Assembly: GCA_900545785.1 (NCBI GenBank)
Contig: URAA01000055.1
Location: 1 to 9,122 of the forward strand
DNA length: 9,122 nt
Direction: 5' to 3'
Origin: an uncultured Dialister sp.
GTDB taxonomy: Bacteria; Bacillota; Negativicutes; Veillonellales; Dialisteraceae
Shown: piece by piece, positions 7,099 through 9,122 of the stretch
Numbering within the stretch: position 1 is the stretch's first letter
Layout: each line of letters starts with the position of its first letter
The notes under the pieces: model-generated
The model's input: the letters and a program-made list of their open reading frames with translations, nothing else
What the model was told of the DNA's origin: nothing
Database searches by the model: none
Program-made: the position numbers and the translations under genes

Positions 7099-7128
7099 TT
7101 GCAGTCGTTATATCAATTATGCTATAAT
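7099..7128 (+). promoter_or_regulatory. rimP-nusA operon promoter
   Basis: TTGCAG (7099-7104), an 18-nt spacer and TATAAT (7123-7128), with TG at 7120-7121 making an extended -10. This is the best sigma-A-type promoter in the window. The predicted start is near 7135, which puts the hairpin at 7172-7193 inside the transcript leader. A second, weaker extended -10 look-alike (TGTTATAGT, 7154-7162) lacks a -35. Confidence 0.8.
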
Positions 7129-7171
7129 AACTGCGGTAAGTTTTTTATTACTATGTTATAGTTTCCCGAGG

Positions 7172-7193
7172 AGTGAGCTGCGGCTCACTTTTT
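7172..7193 (+). terminator. Terminator-like hairpin in the rimP leader (possible attenuator)
   Basis: AGTGAGC (7172-7178) and GCTCACT (7183-7189) form a perfect 7-bp stem. It is capped by TGCG, a UNCG-class tetraloop closed by C-G, and followed by TTTT then CTT. It sits after the rimP promoter and 8 nt before AGGAGG of rimP. It can end read-through from the polA operon, for which I see no other terminator. Transcripts started at the rimP promoter must also pass it, so attenuation of rimP-nusA is possible. I found no convincing competing anti-terminator helix. Confidence 0.75.
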
Positions 7194-7211
7194 CTTATAG
7201 TAGGAGGAAAA

Positions 7212-7685
7212 ATGGGCAGAAAGGAAATTGAATCGGCAGTAGAAAAATTGCTTGAGCCTGCGTTGGAAGAAAGTCATATCGAATTGGTAGATGTAGAATA
7301 TATACGGGAAAGAAATTGGATTTTACGTGTTTTTATAGATAAAGAAGGCGGCGTAGATTTGAATGACTGCCAGGAAATAAGTGAAAAAGCAGGCGCTATT
7401 TTAGATAAAGCAGATATTATTTCCGATAATTATATGCTGGAAGTTTCTTCCCCGGGAGTGGACAGGGTCATAAAGAAGGATAAAGATTTTATCCGTTATA
7501 CCGGTGAAGAAGTGGATGTAAAATTATTTGCCCCTGCAGAAGAGGCAGGAGGAACCAAGTTATTTACGGCAACTTTAGAGGGCCTCGGTGAATCCGGAAC
7601 AGTTAAATTACGTCTCGCCGACGGAACTTCTATCGAATTGGATAAGAATAAAATATCGCAAATAAGGATACATTTTTCATTTTAA
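7212..7685 (+). CDS. rimP: Ribosome maturation factor RimP
   Basis: Assists assembly of the 30S subunit in the cytosol. The 157-residue product has the two-domain RimP form: an N-terminal alpha/beta domain (about 1-84) ending in the family signature YMLEVSSPGVDRVI (74-87), and a C-terminal Sm-like beta-barrel (about 92-157). The frame is open upstream to a GTG at 7173, but that codon lies inside the leader hairpin. ATG 7212 is preceded by a full AGGAGG (7202-7207) at 4 nt and gives the usual N-terminus. It is the first gene of the operon with nusA and rnpM, and its expression should depend on passage through the leader hairpin. Confidence 0.96.
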   Translation: MGRKEIESAVEKLLEPALEESHIELVDVEYIRERNWILRVFIDKEGGVDLNDCQEISEKAGAILDKADIISDNYMLEVSSPGVDRVIKKDKDFIRYTGEEVDVKLFAPAEEAGGTKLFTATLEGLGESGTVKLRLADGTSIELDKNKISQIRIHFSF

Positions 7686-7704
7686 TGGGGAGGAATAAAA
7701 AATC

Positions 7705-8838
7705 GTGAACAGCAATTTACTGGAAGCAGTGAAGATCCTGGTAAAGACTAAAAAGGTAGAAGAAAATACAGTTTTTGATGCCTTGGAGATGGTACTTCTG
7801 ACTGCCTATAAAAAGGAATCCGGGAGCAGCGCCAAAACATCCATTACACTGGATCGCACCACAGGAGATTATTTTATTTATGAAGAAAAGAATGTAGTCG
7901 AAAAGGTAGATCCGGAATCGGAAAATGCCATTAATGAGATATCTGTAGAAGATGCGAAAAAAATCAGCAAAGACTATGAAGCCGGAGATATGCTCCGCAT
8001 TGAAGTAACACCGAAAGATTTCGGCCGTGTGGCAGCGCAGGCGGCAAAACAGGTTCTGATTCAGAGGCTCAGAGAGGCGGAACGTGGTTCCATTTATGAT
8101 GAATTCTCCGGCAGAGAAGGGGATATCATTACCGGCACCGTGAAATGGAGCGAATCGAGGACTGTATTTGTTGATTTGGGAAGAATAGAGGGAATTCTGC
8201 CCTTTGCAGAACAAATTGAGGGAGAAACATTTCAGCCGAACGATAAAATAAAATGTTATGTACAGGAAGTAAGAAAGACCACCAAGGGGCCTGAAATTAT
8301 TCTGTCCAGAACGCATCCGGGCCTTTTGAAGCGTTTGTTTGAAATGGCTGTACCGGAAATCTACAGCGGGACCGTCGAAATTAAATCGGTGGTAAGAGAA
8401 GCCGGTTCTCGCTCGAAAATTGCGGTATATGCAATGGATCCCAATGTAGATGCCGTCGGAGCCTGTGTCGGCCCTAAAGGACAAAGAGTGCAAAATATCG
8501 TAAATGAACTGCATGACGAAAAGATAGATATTGTACGTTGGGACGAAGATCCTGCCATTTATATTGCCAATGCTCTTTCGCCGTCAAAAGTGGTTTCCGT
8601 TTCGGTATGGGATGAAGAAAAATCCTCTTATGTCATCGTTCCCGACTATCAATTATCGCTGGCCATCGGAAAGGCCGGACAGAATGCAAGGCTGGCTGCC
8701 AAGCTGACCAACTGGAAAATAGATATAAAGAGTGAATCACAGGCTGCGGAAGAAGGCTTCGGTGATGACAGCGAACCGGAAGATGATATATTGGAAGATA
8801 TAAGTTCGTCGGAGACCGGGGAGGTGGAGCAAAAGTGA
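7705..8838 (+). CDS. nusA: Transcription termination/antitermination factor NusA
   Basis: RNA polymerase-binding elongation factor that modulates pausing, intrinsic termination and antitermination. The 377 residues comprise the N-terminal RNAP-binding domain (about 1-130), an S1 RNA-binding domain (about 137-202, GDIITGTV to IILSRTHP), KH1 with GPKG (256-259) and KH2 with GKAG (322-325). After about 345 comes a short acidic tail rich in D and E, in place of the two acidic repeats of E. coli NusA; this short form is normal in Bacillota. The start is GTG. The strong GGGGAGG (7687-7693) lies 11 nt upstream, an unusually long spacer, but an in-frame TAA at 7696 leaves no canonical start codon in between. 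The gene follows rimP by 19 nt and overlaps rnpM by 4 nt. Confidence 0.97.
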   Translation: MNSNLLEAVKILVKTKKVEENTVFDALEMVLLTAYKKESGSSAKTSITLDRTTGDYFIYEEKNVVEKVDPESENAINEISVEDAKKISKDYEAGDMLRIEVTPKDFGRVAAQAAKQVLIQRLREAERGSIYDEFSGREGDIITGTVKWSESRTVFVDLGRIEGILPFAEQIEGETFQPNDKIKCYVQEVRKTTKGPEIILSRTHPGLLKRLFEMAVPEIYSGTVEIKSVVREAGSRSKIAVYAMDPNVDAVGACVGPKGQRVQNIVNELHDEKIDIVRWDEDPAIYIANALSPSKVVSVSVWDEEKSSYVIVPDYQLSLAIGKAGQNARLAAKLTNWKIDIKSESQAAEEGFGDDSEPEDDILEDISSSETGEVEQK

Positions 8839-9101
8839 AAGTAAAAAAAATTCCGCTCCGCATGTGTGTCGGTTGCAAGGAATTAAAAAATAAAAAAGAT
8901 TTATTGCGAATTGTTGCACTTCCTACCGGATTTATCGAATTGGATCGGACCGGAAAGAAATCCGGCAGGGGTGTGTATGTATGTAATGATATCGATTGTT
9001 TTCAAAAGGCATTTGAATCGCATGGATTAGAACGGTCATTAAAGCGTCCCGTCTCTCGGGAAGTGTATGATGCGATTAAGGAAGAAATCGAAAATGGATG
9101 A
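8835..9101 (+). CDS. rnpM: RNase P modulator RnpM (YlxR family)
   Basis: Small RNA-binding protein of 88 residues. The YlxR family was renamed RnpM after its Bacillus subtilis member was found to bind and modulate RNase P. Visible marks are the N-terminal RMCVGCKE (9-16, C11 and C14), the GRGVYVC motif (44-50) that defines the family, and C55 downstream. The four cysteines could bind metal, though that is not shown. The GTG start overlaps the nusA stop as GTGA, and GGAGGTGGAG lies just upstream, so translation is coupled to nusA. Its place between nusA and the ylxQ/infB position is the usual one in Bacillota. Confidence 0.94.
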   Translation: MKVKKIPLRMCVGCKELKNKKDLLRIVALPTGFIELDRTGKKSGRGVYVCNDIDCFQKAFESHGLERSLKRPVSREVYDAIKEEIENG

Positions 9102-9122
9102 TCCTGTCTATAAAAGATCGGA
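9094..9122 (+). CDS. Start of next operon gene (partial; probably ylxQ, L7Ae-like)
   Basis: ATG at 9094 opens a frame reading MDDPVYKRS to the window edge and overlaps the end of rnpM. AAGGAAG (9078-9084) lies 9 nt before it. An alternative ATG at 9098 (ATGA overlap) gives MILSIKDR and is worse placed. By synteny the gene after rnpM in Bacillota is usually ylxQ, an L7Ae-family RNA-binding protein, then infB. The nine codons are too few to prove identity, so the name is inference only. Confidence 0.45.

Noticed and set aside
7173..7211. rimP start at GTG 7173
   Set aside because: Codon sits inside the leader hairpin, has no ribosome binding site, and the family-typical N-terminus begins at ATG 7212 right after AGGAGG.
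7007..7231. 74-residue plus-strand frame spanning the rimP leader, as a possible leader peptide
   Set aside because: Starts inside the preceding gene, overlaps promoter, hairpin and rimP start, and has no ribosome binding site.
7717..8514. 265-residue open frame on the minus strand
   Set aside because: Antisense to nusA; rich in F, Y, C and R without any recognisable domain, and the plus strand is unambiguously nusA.
1..9122. Mobile element, CRISPR array, attachment site next to tRNA genes
   Set aside because: No transposase or integrase coding sequence, no direct repeats of tRNA 3' ends, no regularly spaced repeats; the flanks of the tRNAs lead straight into housekeeping genes.

Overview
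The window is a stretch of ordinary bacterial chromosome with every gene on the + strand. It shows no mobile element, CRISPR array, integrase or other sign of recent transfer. Purine-rich Shine-Dalgarno sites, a KtrAB potassium uptake pair, a DNA polymerase I with a decayed proofreading domain, and the order rimP-nusA-rnpM all point to Bacillota. The polA-coaE-lytic transglycosylase order and moderate GC content would suit Negativicutes (Veillonella/Dialister/Selenomonas-like). That finer placement is inference and would need 16S rRNA or a protein search.

Layout. (1) Positions 2-405: a tRNA cluster Asp(GTC), Phe(GAA), Leu(GAG), Leu(CAG), each with an encoded CCA, closed by an intrinsic terminator. 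(2) Positions 403-2511: a compact promoter, then ktrB (membrane K+ channel-like subunit) and ktrA (cytosolic RCK regulatory subunit), ended by a strong terminator. (3) Positions 2537-7068: a second promoter driving polA, coaE, a membrane-anchored lytic transglycosylase and an unrecognised 231-residue protein, packed with gaps of 8 nt or less. (4) Positions 7069-7211: a leader holding the best promoter in the window, followed by a terminator-like hairpin with a UNCG-class loop placed before the rimP ribosome binding site. (5) Positions 7212-9122: rimP, nusA, rnpM (ylxR) and the first codons of another gene, the start of the conserved transcription/translation operon that usually continues to ylxQ and infB.

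Functionally the window combines tRNA supply, K+ homeostasis, DNA repair/replication with CoA synthesis and wall remodelling, and the ribosome maturation/transcription elongation operon. Most genes are housekeeping. The two points most worth pursuing are the attenuator-like leader in front of rimP-nusA and the unknown protein at 6373-7068, which appears to be built from two diverged copies of one roughly 100-residue domain. I did not find convincing evidence of a new multi-gene system.
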